Assembly (NCBI RefSeq): GCF_029227915.1
Contig: NC_079887.1
Location: 10,106,001-10,170,000 of the forward strand
From: Hydractinia symbiolongicarpus
Taxonomy: Eukaryota > Cnidaria > Hydrozoa > Anthoathecata > Hydractiniidae
Direction: 5' to 3'
Length of the DNA stretch: 64,000 nucleotides
The position numbers and the translations under genes are program-made. Numbering within the stretch: position 1 is the stretch's first letter; the number at the start of each line of letters is the position of its first letter. This document shows, in pieces, positions 22,501-33,500 of the stretch. The notes under the pieces are model-generated. The model ran no database searches and had not been told where the DNA came from. It was given only the letters and a program-made list of their open reading frames with translations.

Positions 22501-24426
22501 ATATACGTCTTTTCAATCATTGGCGCCGTAGATTAGTGGTTATAGCTCTTGTACTCTGTGCGGGAGACCGGGGTTCGATTCCTCTTGACGGCGATTCAAC
22601 ATGGGCGAGTGAATGTTACCATAGCCCCGGGTTAACCCAAGCCATGTGAGAGAAATTGGGAAGATGGCACACTGTGTGGGCCGTTGGATGTTGCCGGGAG
22701 TTGTCTAGTAGAGCGCGGGCCCTAATTGGGTCTGCGTCGCTCAAAATGAGCATTAAATACTCTAGGACTCTCCATCTAAGCCATGGCCCCTCCTGGAAAT
22801 AATAGACAGGGTATATCCCTCGATATTTGTGAGGCTAGCCATGTAAATATGCACATCTATCTATCTATCTATTTTGCTTGTATAAGCTTTGTTCTACTTC
22901 TCCTCTTTACACCACTTTCATTGTAATCAACAAAGCTAAAAATTATCTTTTCATTTTATATTCCTTTAGTCTTATTTCAATTTTCGTAAAGTCTTAGTCG
23001 AAATAATTATTTTTTTTAATAACTGTGATTTATTTCTGGGTCATCACTTCAAAAGAAATGGATCCTTTTGAAGTGAATTGTGTAGTTTTTAGACGATTAA
23101 ATCAAAACAAATTTTGCGTCTATTTATTTTCCTAATTTTGCACACACTGAAAATCATTAACCTTATGACGTGTACTAACTGAAGGCGATAGAAATTTTTT
23201 GATTTGCTAAAATTTGAATGCCCTTTCACTGGACACAAATTAATGTCTATTGCTAAGTTCAATCGCTTTTTAATTCTATTTTTTAAAATTCTAAGTTTAT
23301 TTTAAAAAAGAAATGTTTTTTATTTCTTCTACCGCTTTAAAATACCCTCTATCGCTAGAATCAAAGAAATCTATTTAAGTACACCAGCTGAAAACCTGCT
23401 GAAAACCTACGAAAACCATTCGAAAATGGATGTACATTACTTCTGTGCAAAATCATAGCGAAAATATCTTATGCTGTTCCATTAGGTTTGTGCAAATAAT
23501 ATTTTATTTTTTTGTAAATCAGGTTCAGGTTCTTTTCGCGAGATTTAGTTTTCGCGCCATTCTCGCGCTCTTTTTCTCGCGCCTTTTTTACACTTTGGGG
23601 AAAGCTAGTGTAAATTTACAAGTATGTCATAGAACAATGTGGATAATCGCGTCCACTTCTGCGTATATTAGGTAAGGTTAGAAGGGAACTGGACTAAGAT
23701 ATCTCTGTATTAAATCGTACAGAGACTCCAGATATAAAATTTGTTAGACCTTACGTTTAGAATTTATAATATATTTTTAACTGTGCTGTATTGCTGAAGA
23801 TGACGCGCACAATTAAAGAAGACATGAGATGATGTAACTCGGGTTTGCTAAATTTTATTCTATTTCTATTACCAGGTGAAAACGTGCTAAAGGCGTTACG
23901 GAGACTTGGTGGAAATAAAAAGCCAATAAGTTCAGCCGATCGATGGAAAAAAAAGAAAACTGCTAATCAAGCTGAGAGTGAAGAAACGAAAAAAAGCAAA
24001 GTAGATTTATTGAAACTGACTGGTTTGGCTGATGATTTGTTGCAAAATGGCGACTTTCAAATTTACGAAAAAACATTTGAGAAATTAAATTTCGAAATAA
24101 AAGAAAGAGCAGCACAGTTTGAAGATGCAGTGGAGGACGAGGATGATGAGTTAGAGGCTGCTTTTAAGGTGGCTAAAAAAGCCTCTGAGGAGGAGAAAAA
24201 TGTAGAAGAACCTAAAAAGTCTATTGAAAAAGAAGAGGAAGAAGTCAGATGGTTTTATAAAATAGAGGATACAGAGCAAAGTAAGTTGTTAGGACCGTTT
24301 CCAAACTCACAAATGCTTACATGGTCAGAAGAAGGACGCTTCAAGAAAGGCGTTTATTGCCGAAAGGAAGGAAGCGAAGGGAGTTTTTACAATTCGCGCA
24401 GAATTGATTTTGATTTGTACTCGTGA
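19569..24426 (+). CDS. CD2BP2: CD2 antigen cytoplasmic tail-binding protein 2 (GYF-domain spliceosomal protein)
   Basis: The four exons 19569-19655, 20809-20977, 22191-22382 and 23876-24426 join in phase to give 332 residues. The N terminus MTKRKVTF matches the conserved start of the family. HSLDSD, DIEGQE, ITVTPFNL and the FDAQGNYI/WLDSVDW segments follow in the same order as in vertebrate CD2BP2. The GYF domain occupies residues about 272-332 (W-F-Y, LLGPFPNSQML, W, GVYCRK, FYNSRRIDFDLYS). Family role: the yeast Lin1/human U5-52K subunit of the U5 snRNP and tri-snRNP, binding proline-rich ligands in the nucleus. Oddity: the eponymous Gly-Tyr-Phe reads Gly-Arg-Phe here, while the rest of the domain is conserved. 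The length is close to the human 341. Confidence 0.95.
19880..20410. repeat. 84-bp tandem array in CD2BP2 intron 1
   Basis: About six degenerate copies of a unit of about 84 bp are present. Each contains CCCAACCTCGTACACRGTTA, then TTGTACGAAGTTGG, then an A-rich stretch and a GTAGAAGAAGT-like segment. The CCTCGTA words recur near 19945, 20030, 20115, 20200, 20285 and 20368. No frame is conserved across the units, so this is non-coding satellite-type DNA. Confidence 0.85.
22522..22872 (+). mobile_element. tRNA-derived SINE (best-preserved copy) in CD2BP2 intron 3
   Basis: The head folds like a tRNA: GCGCCGT at the start pairs with ACGGCGA about 70 bases on, with an A-box-like TAGATTAGTGG and a B-box GGTTCGATTCC. 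A tRNA-unrelated body follows (AACATGGGCGAGTGAATG, CCATGTGAGAGAAATTGG, GAGCATTAAATA), then a (CTAT)n tail. RNA polymerase III would start near 22522. Diverged copies lie at about 33900 and 47150. Confidence 0.88.
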
Positions 24427-25959
24427 CGACTTCACATGAACACGTCACAGATGTAAACACGATACTGAAACCCTTTGTTGACGTCGCGACGCACGGAAAG
24501 TTGTCATAATGAGGACAGTCACAATGAGACGATGTTGTGAAGTGATGCAGCTACTGCTCCCTTAAGAGGTTGGATCTCGGACTGCTTATATGTATGCTTC
24601 ATATAAGATAGGCATGTAAATATCCCTTTATTTTTCTCTTGTTTTCAATTTTCATAATTTGACTCTCATCCTTACTGCAGGGTTGTGTTTGTTGACGCAT
24701 TACGTGTGCAAATTTTGGTTTTAATTTCACGTCAGACAGTACTACATAAATACTTCTGTTAAACTGTTGGTTTGGGAAAGCGAGTATCATTTCTTAAGAA
24801 AACAGAGACAAGGGAAAATCTTAAAATAATGAATTTGCGAAAGACAAAAAACATCCATCCGTTAAGTTTTTGACCAAAATTTCCGAATCTATCTTTATCA
24901 GAAAAGATATCCATTTGTCCGACATTTTCTTTTCACGTTTGTCCTTTTTACAACGGAATTTTTAATTTCCCCGGCAAACGTCAATAGACGAGAGACAAGC
25001 TTCAAAAGACCGATAAATGTTTTTGACTGTTAAGAAAAAAATTCGTACGTGTTTTAAAAAATTGAATGAGATGGCGTGAGAGCAGATATTTTAAAAATGG
25101 TGCAGAAGTCATGTCCAGCATATTTGGTCAATTTTAAAAGTTTATTTTTTTGCAAAGCTGTCACTTGTTATTCCTGCATTCCACATGTACATCACCCGCA
25201 TTTTTCTTCGTAACGTTATGTTATTTCAGACCATAGCAAAACAACAACGACGAAGTCAGGGGTCTTGTTATGTATTTTCCGTTTCATGTTGTTTTATTGT
25301 TTTCTTTTGGATATGTTAATTTTAATTTTTGTCTTCAGCTAGGTCGACTGACATTATGAGAAGTTTTAAAATATCTATAGGGATGTTTTATTTCATAAAT
25401 AAGTCAATTATTTTGTCAATTATTGAAAAGTAAAACGTGCAGAGGCGTTGTAAATAAACACGTTGTCAAAAAAAAAAATACAATATGGCGGCGTTTATGT
25501 GATAGAAATGACAAGCAAATTAAAAAGTCAAAAACATTTTCAAAAGCTTTTGTTTTGAACAAACATATTGTTGTTCAACACCCATGCATTAAAATTGGCG
25601 TATGACGTAAGAAGGAGAAAGTCAATATGACTTACACGGATTATACTCGCCCGTCATGATCAGAGGTCTGATCGGGGTGAAGCATTCTCAGGATGTGCTA
25701 TGATAAATATTCATCTATAAGGAGAATCCCATTGTAAAAAAAGAATATGTGTGTATTTCGATCAAGTCATGTCATGTCTACTATACACGATGCGGAAATA
25801 GCTCAGCGAACTGTGATTGGTTAATTCAACGCAACCATTAATAGCCGTATTTTGTCTGTGTGTTTGCGAAAGCCGCGTCCCGTAACGGAAACACGAAATT
25901 TTAAAAATGCGCACCAATACCAAATGCGATATACTTTTGTCCACTTTGTTGCGACCATT

Positions 25960-26010
25960 AAATTTAAAAGACGGGCGAACCCGTGGATTTTTCTACGGGC
26001 TAACGACTAG
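25960..26010 (+). mobile_element. Helitron-like 3' end (copy 1)
   Basis: ACCCGTGGA-TTTTT-CTACGGG forms a short hairpin followed by CTAACGACTAG and then T. A hairpin some ten bases before a terminal CTAG, inserted next to T, is the Helitron 3' signature. The body probably extends left from about 25740, but I could not fix its 5' end. Confidence 0.6.
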
Positions 26011-26155
26011 TCAAATTATAATACCCGTATACGTCTGTCCGTCCGTGTGTCTGTCACGCAAAATCGTAGCTTAGCTGCGCAGGTAGCGAGCAGCACGCAA
26101 TGCGGTATAAAAAGGACGAACGAACCCGTGGTTTTTTCCACGGGCTAACGAATAG
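26011..26155 (+). mobile_element. Short Helitron-like element (copy 2)
   Basis: It begins TCAAATTATAATACCCG directly after copy 1 and runs through ATACGTCTGTCCG and CACGCAA to a hairpin (CCCGTGG/CCACGGG) and CTAACGAATAG. It is about 145 bp, shares its whole length with the copy at 60851-60984, and has no coding capacity. The TC start fits Helitrons. The final CTAG is mutated to ATAG. Confidence 0.6.
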
Positions 26156-26644
26156 TTAATCAAATTAGTTCATGTAAGGGGTCTTGAAGTGCTGTGTATT
26201 TATTTTCTGGCTTTGAAACATGACTGATAAAAATATTGACTCTTGTCTACTATTTAGTTTTGATTCCTTTTTGCATTGTAATAAATTAAAATCGGATAGC
26301 TTTTATCCTTTAAAAGATGGCGCCTGTCAAAGTGTAAATGTGTTGATTCGATTGTCTTTTGAGAAGTCGGTCAATAAGATGCATAATCGCATTTTTGACA
26401 GGTCGGAATATTTTTAGGGATTATAGAGCTTCGGTTACTATAACAAAGATGTTTGTTTGATACAAAAACATTAAAGATTAAAGCTTTAGGGTTTGTAATT
26501 TACCAAGAGTAAATTTTTCCGCCCACATTACGTATTTGACATTGCGTTCGTGAAGCCCAAAAGTGCCACCCAAGCAATCAAGTTAGAAAGTAAAAAGTTC
26601 AACAGAAACTGAAATGTTTTCACGTTTTTATAATAGAACGTTGG

Positions 26645-26923
26645 GGCCAACTAACTCAGAAATGAGGTAATGACGTCATTATTTTTCACCACCCAGGTAA
26701 CTAGGGATACCCTGGGAGCAAATTGGGTAAGTTTCTTAAACCCCAATATCTCTGTAATCGTTCGTCAAAAGTCCATGATCTTATACATACCCTTAATTAG
26801 CGTTTGAAGATCTACGATGAAGGCAACAGGTATGTAAAAAAATGTGTGTATCGACGGGTCATTACGGATCTTCTTTAGTGTTCTTTTGCCAATGTGGTTT
26901 TTTTCACGGACCTTATCGATTAG
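26645..26923 (+). mobile_element. Diverged Helitron-like repeat, second subfamily
   Basis: It shares ATTTTTCACC, GGTAACTAGGGA and AATTGGGTAAGTTTC with 50590-51086, and ends CACGGACCTTATCGATTAG. The terminal hairpin is decayed. Non-coding. Confidence 0.5.
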
Positions 26924-29900
26924 TTCGTATACTAAAAAAATTATTTAGTTAAATAAGAAAATTTGTATTGCTTGTTTCTATTAATGAAATTTCACTGGAA
27001 AACAAAACGACTATATTATGACGTTACCAAGCGTTTATCACGTTTTTACAGTGAATTAGGATGAATTTTGTTAGGCGGTTTTCGAAGCATTTGACCAGGT
27101 TTTAAAAATTAAATACTTACAGTTTAATCAACCTCACAACCAGGTATTTTATCTTTTTTTTAACATTTTTGAATAGTTGAGAAAAAGATCTGGTAACTAA
27201 ATTTGGTTTATTATCTAAACAACGAAGCCTACTTTCTGCGTCATCGGCCAACAAGCAAAACTTCCGCCAACAATCAAGAAAAATGTTATATATTTTGAAA
27301 CACAATTTTGCCTCTAAAAATTAGCTTTTAAATAACAAAAAAAAAATGCAAAAATAATTGTCAGTATTTTTGAGTACCATGCTAAAACCGCCGGCCTTAG
27401 CTTTTTTAAAGCCCTTGTTCTGGCCAATGCAGCTGGACTTTTCCCACTGGTTTCAACATTTTCTTATTATTTTGTACAAGGTAAAATTATGGTTGAGGAA
27501 GGAATAATATTTACAAAAGCTTTTTTCCCGCGCTTTTACAGGAATCGAGTACTAAGGATTTTGAGAAAATAACCATAATTAGCGCTTTTTTATCAGAAAA
27601 ATTAATAAGAACTACGAGCGCTTGATTCTATTATCTATTAATTAATTCAGTAAGGATTGTGGAGAGGATTAGTCCTTCACTGAAGCTTCGGTAGTAATCT
27701 TCATCACTTCCGCTCAATTTTGTTACTGCGATGAGCCAACAAAAATTGGGCCAATGAATAACCTTTGTCGTTATTAATTTTTCTGCTTTTTACTCTCTTT
27801 GTGAAAAAGCTTGGTACAATTAATTATCTTCTTCAACTGTGCAGCACATGGCAAATTTCTGAAACAGTGTGTTACGACATGTTAAATCTCTTGAAATAGG
27901 ATTTCTTCGTAACAAACCGCAAATCGTCAATTTCTTGGCATTTGAATTACATTTTCTTGTTTTATGTTTTTTTTTTCAATAATAAGTGTAAATTGAGAAG
28001 TGGTAATGATGTTGAGTGACTGTCAACTTATGCGCTTGTTACAGAAATGCAATCACTCCGGATGTTACAAGCATCATTAGGATTAAGAGCAACTGTTATC
28101 AAACACTCTCAGCAATAAATTGTAAAAATACATTGTTACTGTTCTATTTGTCTGCGAGTAGACTTCCTGGGGACTCTTCCACAGCCAACGACTAGTTTAC
28201 AAATATTAGCGCTATGTTGTTTTCGGTGAAAACACAGGTCTGTTTTTGCACAACTTTTCGTATATGTGAAATGACACCAATCCTTTTTTAATATGCCAAA
28301 AAAAAGGTCATGGAGCAATTACGCAATAACCAAAGCCCTGACTGTGAAATCGTTATTCTTATTGTCGTTATGTCAAATATGACAACGCCTACGAGGAGTG
28401 TGTTTGTTATAAAAACTTCCGTTGAACTTAAATCTGGATTTTTCAGAAGTGGATTATCGTTGATCATAAGCCCACTGGTGACTGCAGCTAACGGTAAGGT
28501 TTATATAATTTTCTACCTAAGGGCCGGTTCTCACGTGAAAAAAATTACATTTATCAATAATCTGGGGACTGGGTAGAAGGATTCTTGTATCGCAATTTTA
28601 ATTGTGCCCTTAAAATACCTAACTTGAAATAGAGTAGAAGTCTTTAAATAAGGTAATCCGTTGTCGAAAATGCAAAAAGCTTTTAAGAAATTACTTGGCT
28701 GGTATTTTCAGAAGGAAGTTCCAACAATGATTATAAAACCGCTACTTAACGATCTCGACAAACCGATAGTACAAGCGGTTTATTCCTATCTGGTAAAAAT
28801 GGGGTAAGATGTGACCAACTTTCGCCGAAGTGACTAGTTTTTGTTGACTTTTTAAACGGCTTTTTTAACAGACTTTTTTACTAAAGCTGGTCCCTTTTAT
28901 AAATTTGTTGTAAATTCTCCTCCACAAACTGCCTAAAAAGTCTGAATAAAAATACGGACCGCAGTCCCAAGGGACAAAAGAAATATTGTTCCCTATCATT
29001 TTTAAATAATGTTTTCAAGTAAAAAATTGTGTCATCTTTTATGACTTGAAAACCACTGAGAAATCAGTTATCTGAGAACGTTCTAGTAAAACAAATTGTC
29101 TTTCCAGGTCATTTTCCGATAGTTGTTTTTCTTGCAGGCTAAAATAGCTTCCATGCTTTCATTTGATCCCTTACATTGAACTTCATGCAGCGAGTTTAGC
29201 GATTCATATAAAAATGTTTGAGCTGCAACAAAATTATCAAAAGAAATATGATGGGCTTAATTTCTTAAAAGTAAGGGTTTTTGACCTTTTTTTTAAAATA
29301 ATTCCGTACGTTGCCACTGAATATCTCAGATTCGCAAATTCACTTACAATACACTTCTTAAAAAGAAATTCCAAAAATGAACCAATGCAAAATGCATTAA
29401 AAGGGCGTCGCCAAAAAATCTTAAGTTTTGTTGACGTACGAACTTAAATTTTTCTAAAATTTTTCCAATTTTGCAAAAAAATTATGCAAATGACGTTAAT
29501 CTTATTCGCATAAAATTATGACACGGGATACTATAATGGATTAATATAAACACAGGTATAATACCAATTGAGTTTTTGTCATCCAACTTCATAAAACCCA
29601 AACTATTTTTAGCGCGTGACACAACATGTAGTTGCACCACCCGCCCATTGGGAATTCAAAAGACCACCCTGTCCAAAATTTTGTTGGTTATATGTATTTT
29701 ATGTGCTGTGAAGTTGCCAGAACAAAATAGAGGTGCAGAAAAATTTTTAACGTAAATAAAACTGAAATTTATTTTACACGGTTATTTAAAAATAAATTCC
29801 ATAGCAAAAGTAAATGAAAATGCATGGGTTGCATTTCCTAAATTTTAAATGCAAATTGGAAGAAATTGAGAATTTAAAATATATATATTACGTAACAACA

Positions 29901-30571
29901 GGGCCGTAATAGTTTCTGGGATGCTTCAAATGCTTACCTACTAATCTATGGAAAGCGCTATTGCAATATGATCATTTCATCAAGCGTTGATACAATACAT
30001 AAAGCCTTTTTTTCCATTAATTTAATGTTTTGTTTTGTTTCTTTCTTTATTTGGATAAAAATTCTGCATCATCAAAATTATATAAACAAAAATTTAACTT
30101 GTCACCAATTGGATTTACATATTTTATGTTTCGAATTTCTAGCACTGTGACTTGGTAACTCAGTTTGTAAACAACTATATGTTTACTTTTCAGGTCTTAA
30201 TGGTAAAATAAATGTAAAAAATAATAGTGTGACTTGACAGATGCACTTCAGATAATCAGGAACTTCATTACCCTTGAGAGGAAAGTAATTTCATACCCAA
30301 ACTCCATGATGTTGTATGATTGTTTCAGCGGAGGATTAGGCGACCCTTATTAACATAGTCCTCTACAAAGATAATTTTTGTGCGAAAATGTAGGTCATGT
30401 AAACTAGCCCTTTAATTTATGACCTGACATACACATGGTAGATTTGTTGTTTATTTGTCAGTCTTCTGTCAATCAAAAAACGTGTTAAGCTAAATAAACA
30501 AAATAGGAACAAGCTGTATAAATATATTTGTTAATCACTTTTTTTAGTACATTTGCGATCCTTGTAGCGTG

Positions 30572-33500
30572 ATGATGATGACAAAAATATTTCTGACACT
30601 TTTGGTTATCTGCTGGGTTGGAATATGCTCGTCTCAACCAACCAAACAAAAAGACATCGAGGTAATAATCTACCAGCATTTTGACATTTTTTGGAATGTT
30701 TTCTTTACCCTTACAAAAGAACGCCTTTTTTTATAAAAACAAATTTATATGAATACGATTTTAATGTCAGGAACAAAATAAGAATCAGTTTAAAATCATC
30801 ATTTTCAAATAAAGAACAACCCGATTGGAATAGCACCATAAAATAAGAATAATATAAGAAGTGAATTCTTAATTTTTGGTTTTGTCGTTTCTTTTCCTGT
30901 AGACTAAAATTATAGAGTTCCAACAAAAAGCACCTATTTTTTATGTAAACATATAAATTTCCACGAAATTCGAGAAAAAAAAATGAAATGAGTGTTCTTA
31001 TTATTAAAAACAAAGTAAGAACTAAAAGGCTAAAGATATTCTAGAAATACGAACAGCCAGCCTATGGTATATTTGACTGGTTCGTAAAAAAAGCGAATTT
31101 ATTATCAACTTCGTTCTCAAGGCCGCTTACCTAAAGAGGTGCCCTCAATCGATTTATGAAATTCAAATATCCCTAGTAAATTTTCCACTAAGCGAAATGG
31201 TAATGCAACTTCTATCCCGAAAAAATTAAGTGCGCTTTTTTTTCTTATCTAACAGAATTTAAAGGAGAGGCGAACTGCTCTGCGGCACGGCTGCTGAATA
31301 AAAGTTTATGATAAGTGTTGATTTTAAAGACCAGACTGATTGGCTTTCTCGCCTGCTCCATGAACTATAACTATAAACCGTACATCATTTTGTTTACATT
31401 TTTGTGAGTGCTGAATTATTTATAATTGAGTATTTTTACACATTTGTCAAACGGGTAGCTAAATTAAAAAACAATAGGATATGTTTCTCTTCATCGTGAT
31501 GATCACGGAGTCAATGTACACAGTGATTTAACAGGAAAAAGTTGAAGATCAAAATAGAAAAAATGTTTAACAATATGTAAAGAACATATTTTTATTACTT
31601 TGTACTACTTAGCTTGCGAATAAAATAGCGAGTAAAGATAAAGAAAGTAAATAACCAAGGAAGAAAGAAGAAGCCATCATATTGCACGTTCGATTTGCTA
31701 TTGAAGGTTTCCGGTCTGTATATTTATTCAAATTTGGCGCCATCTAATGATAACAAATTTTATCGTTCGAAGTTGGTAGTGTGTTGTGGAAAAGGAACTC
31801 AAAACATTAAAAAATATTGTTGTTGGTTTTGACGGATATTTCTTTAGTTCAGAGAAGTTTAAACAAAGGTTATAAAAAGCTGTTACTACTATAGTACGTA
31901 AAATATTCTTGGTTATCTTAAGCAAAAGATGTTATTTTTGATGTTTATTAAAAAGTACGTTAAAAACCTACTTATTTTCACCCCATACAGCCATGGAATT
32001 TCTGTAAAAATATTGTTAGAAAGATATATAGGTAGTTAGTCGTGAAATATAGTTTTTTATTTGGTATTATAGTAATTATCTTAGCAGATTTTAGGATTTA
32101 GAACTCTATATATATTTTTCTCTCGCTTAAAATTTATTTTCTGGCTGTCACAAAATAGTTTCTTACTTGCCTGTTCTTTAACAACGCGTTTCTTTTGTTT
32201 GATTTTACAGGTTTGCGAGAGAGAATTTTTTAAGTGTTTTAAAGACAGCAAGACTCCAGATGTTTGTCGCTCTACATTCATAACTTGCGTTGACACTTCT
32301 AAACAAAACGAACACGATACAATACCAGTTAGCAAAGAAGTATTTATGTTAAATTTTAAGGTAAGTTTGTTCTTTATATACACCATGTTCACACGTACTT
32401 AAAGAATTTAGAAATTAACATTTATGAAGCTGAAAAACTAAAGCGAAAATCAACACTTGGGTCGAATTGATTGATTTTGGGTATAACATTTAAGGTTTGT
32501 TTCAAATTGACTGTATTTTTCGCCTTTTGTTAGCGTGTTCGCACTTTGATAAGATCAGCTCATGAGCTTTTTCCACTAAAAAAAACCCTCTTTCATAGAA
32601 TTATTAAAATTCTAACTACGGTGTTCATTATTTCTATTCCTCTACTGTTCTAAACTATAGAACTATTGTTTTTTAAGCTAAAATCCTAGCCTCATTTTCT
32701 TATAAAGCATCTTCTTATAAAAAGAAAAAGCGTTAACAAAAAAAATGAAAACGAGCCTGTAGACAAATCCCACCGTAGAAATAACTTGGAGAACGCGTTG
32801 ACGCTTGGAGATGGTATTGACGCTTGGAGAACGCGTTGACGCTTAGAGAAGGCGTTGACGCTTGGAGAAGGCATTGATGCATAAAGAGGGCGTTGATATA
32901 TCAATAAAGCTAGCCCATAAACTTTGACACATGAATAGGTCCTTAACGATTGAAATGGACGTGACATAAGCTCGCGCGTTTTTTGTTTCGATAAAAGAAA
33001 AGTCAATAAATAAATAAAATTAAAAGATAAGATTTTCACGCCCTCAGTAAAAGTTCCTGTTAGTTGCTTTAAGATTAAGTTTTTGCAGAGTTGTTTTTTA
33101 CAGCGTATAACCTCCTTCCCTTATTTTCAACATTCACTTAATAAAATATAAACATGTGTTAACGACGTTAAAATTAGGGGAGGAAAAGGGGGTGTTGGGA
33201 GTAGCCGGACTCCCAGAATCACTTATAAGTTGTTTAGGCTAATTGCTTTAACTGCTAACATAAAAACAAGTGTTTCTAGTTTCCAATGATTAAAAAATGT
33301 TTGCTCTAAACAATGTTTCTTTAATTTTTATTTTGCTTAGAACTATATTTTAATCCCTTTTTATAATCGCGCAAGAGATTTACTTTGTTTGTAAGACTTC
33401 AACGGCGAACGTTTTGAAGAATAACGCCAGTAAGAATCGGTGTACACCAGTAAGAACCGGTGTAAAAAGCCTCCAGTTTAAACCAAGATGGTGTTATCAC

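Larger units (their letters stand above)
24427..30571. other. Long gene-poor stretch
   Basis: No frame here combines a protein motif with splice sites that fit a neighbour. The stretch contains Helitron-like elements ending at 26010, 26155 and 26923, and AT-rich DNA elsewhere. Frames of 60-94 residues at 25423, 26220, 28310 and 29163 are unrecognised and lack matching exons, so I do not call them genes. The promoter of the secreted-protein gene at 30572 should lie near the right end. Confidence 0.4.

Noticed and set aside
22522-22595. A genuine tRNA gene
   Set aside because: The tRNA-like head continues into a body and (CTAT)n tail shared with two decayed copies, and the anticodon arm pairs poorly, so it is a SINE head.
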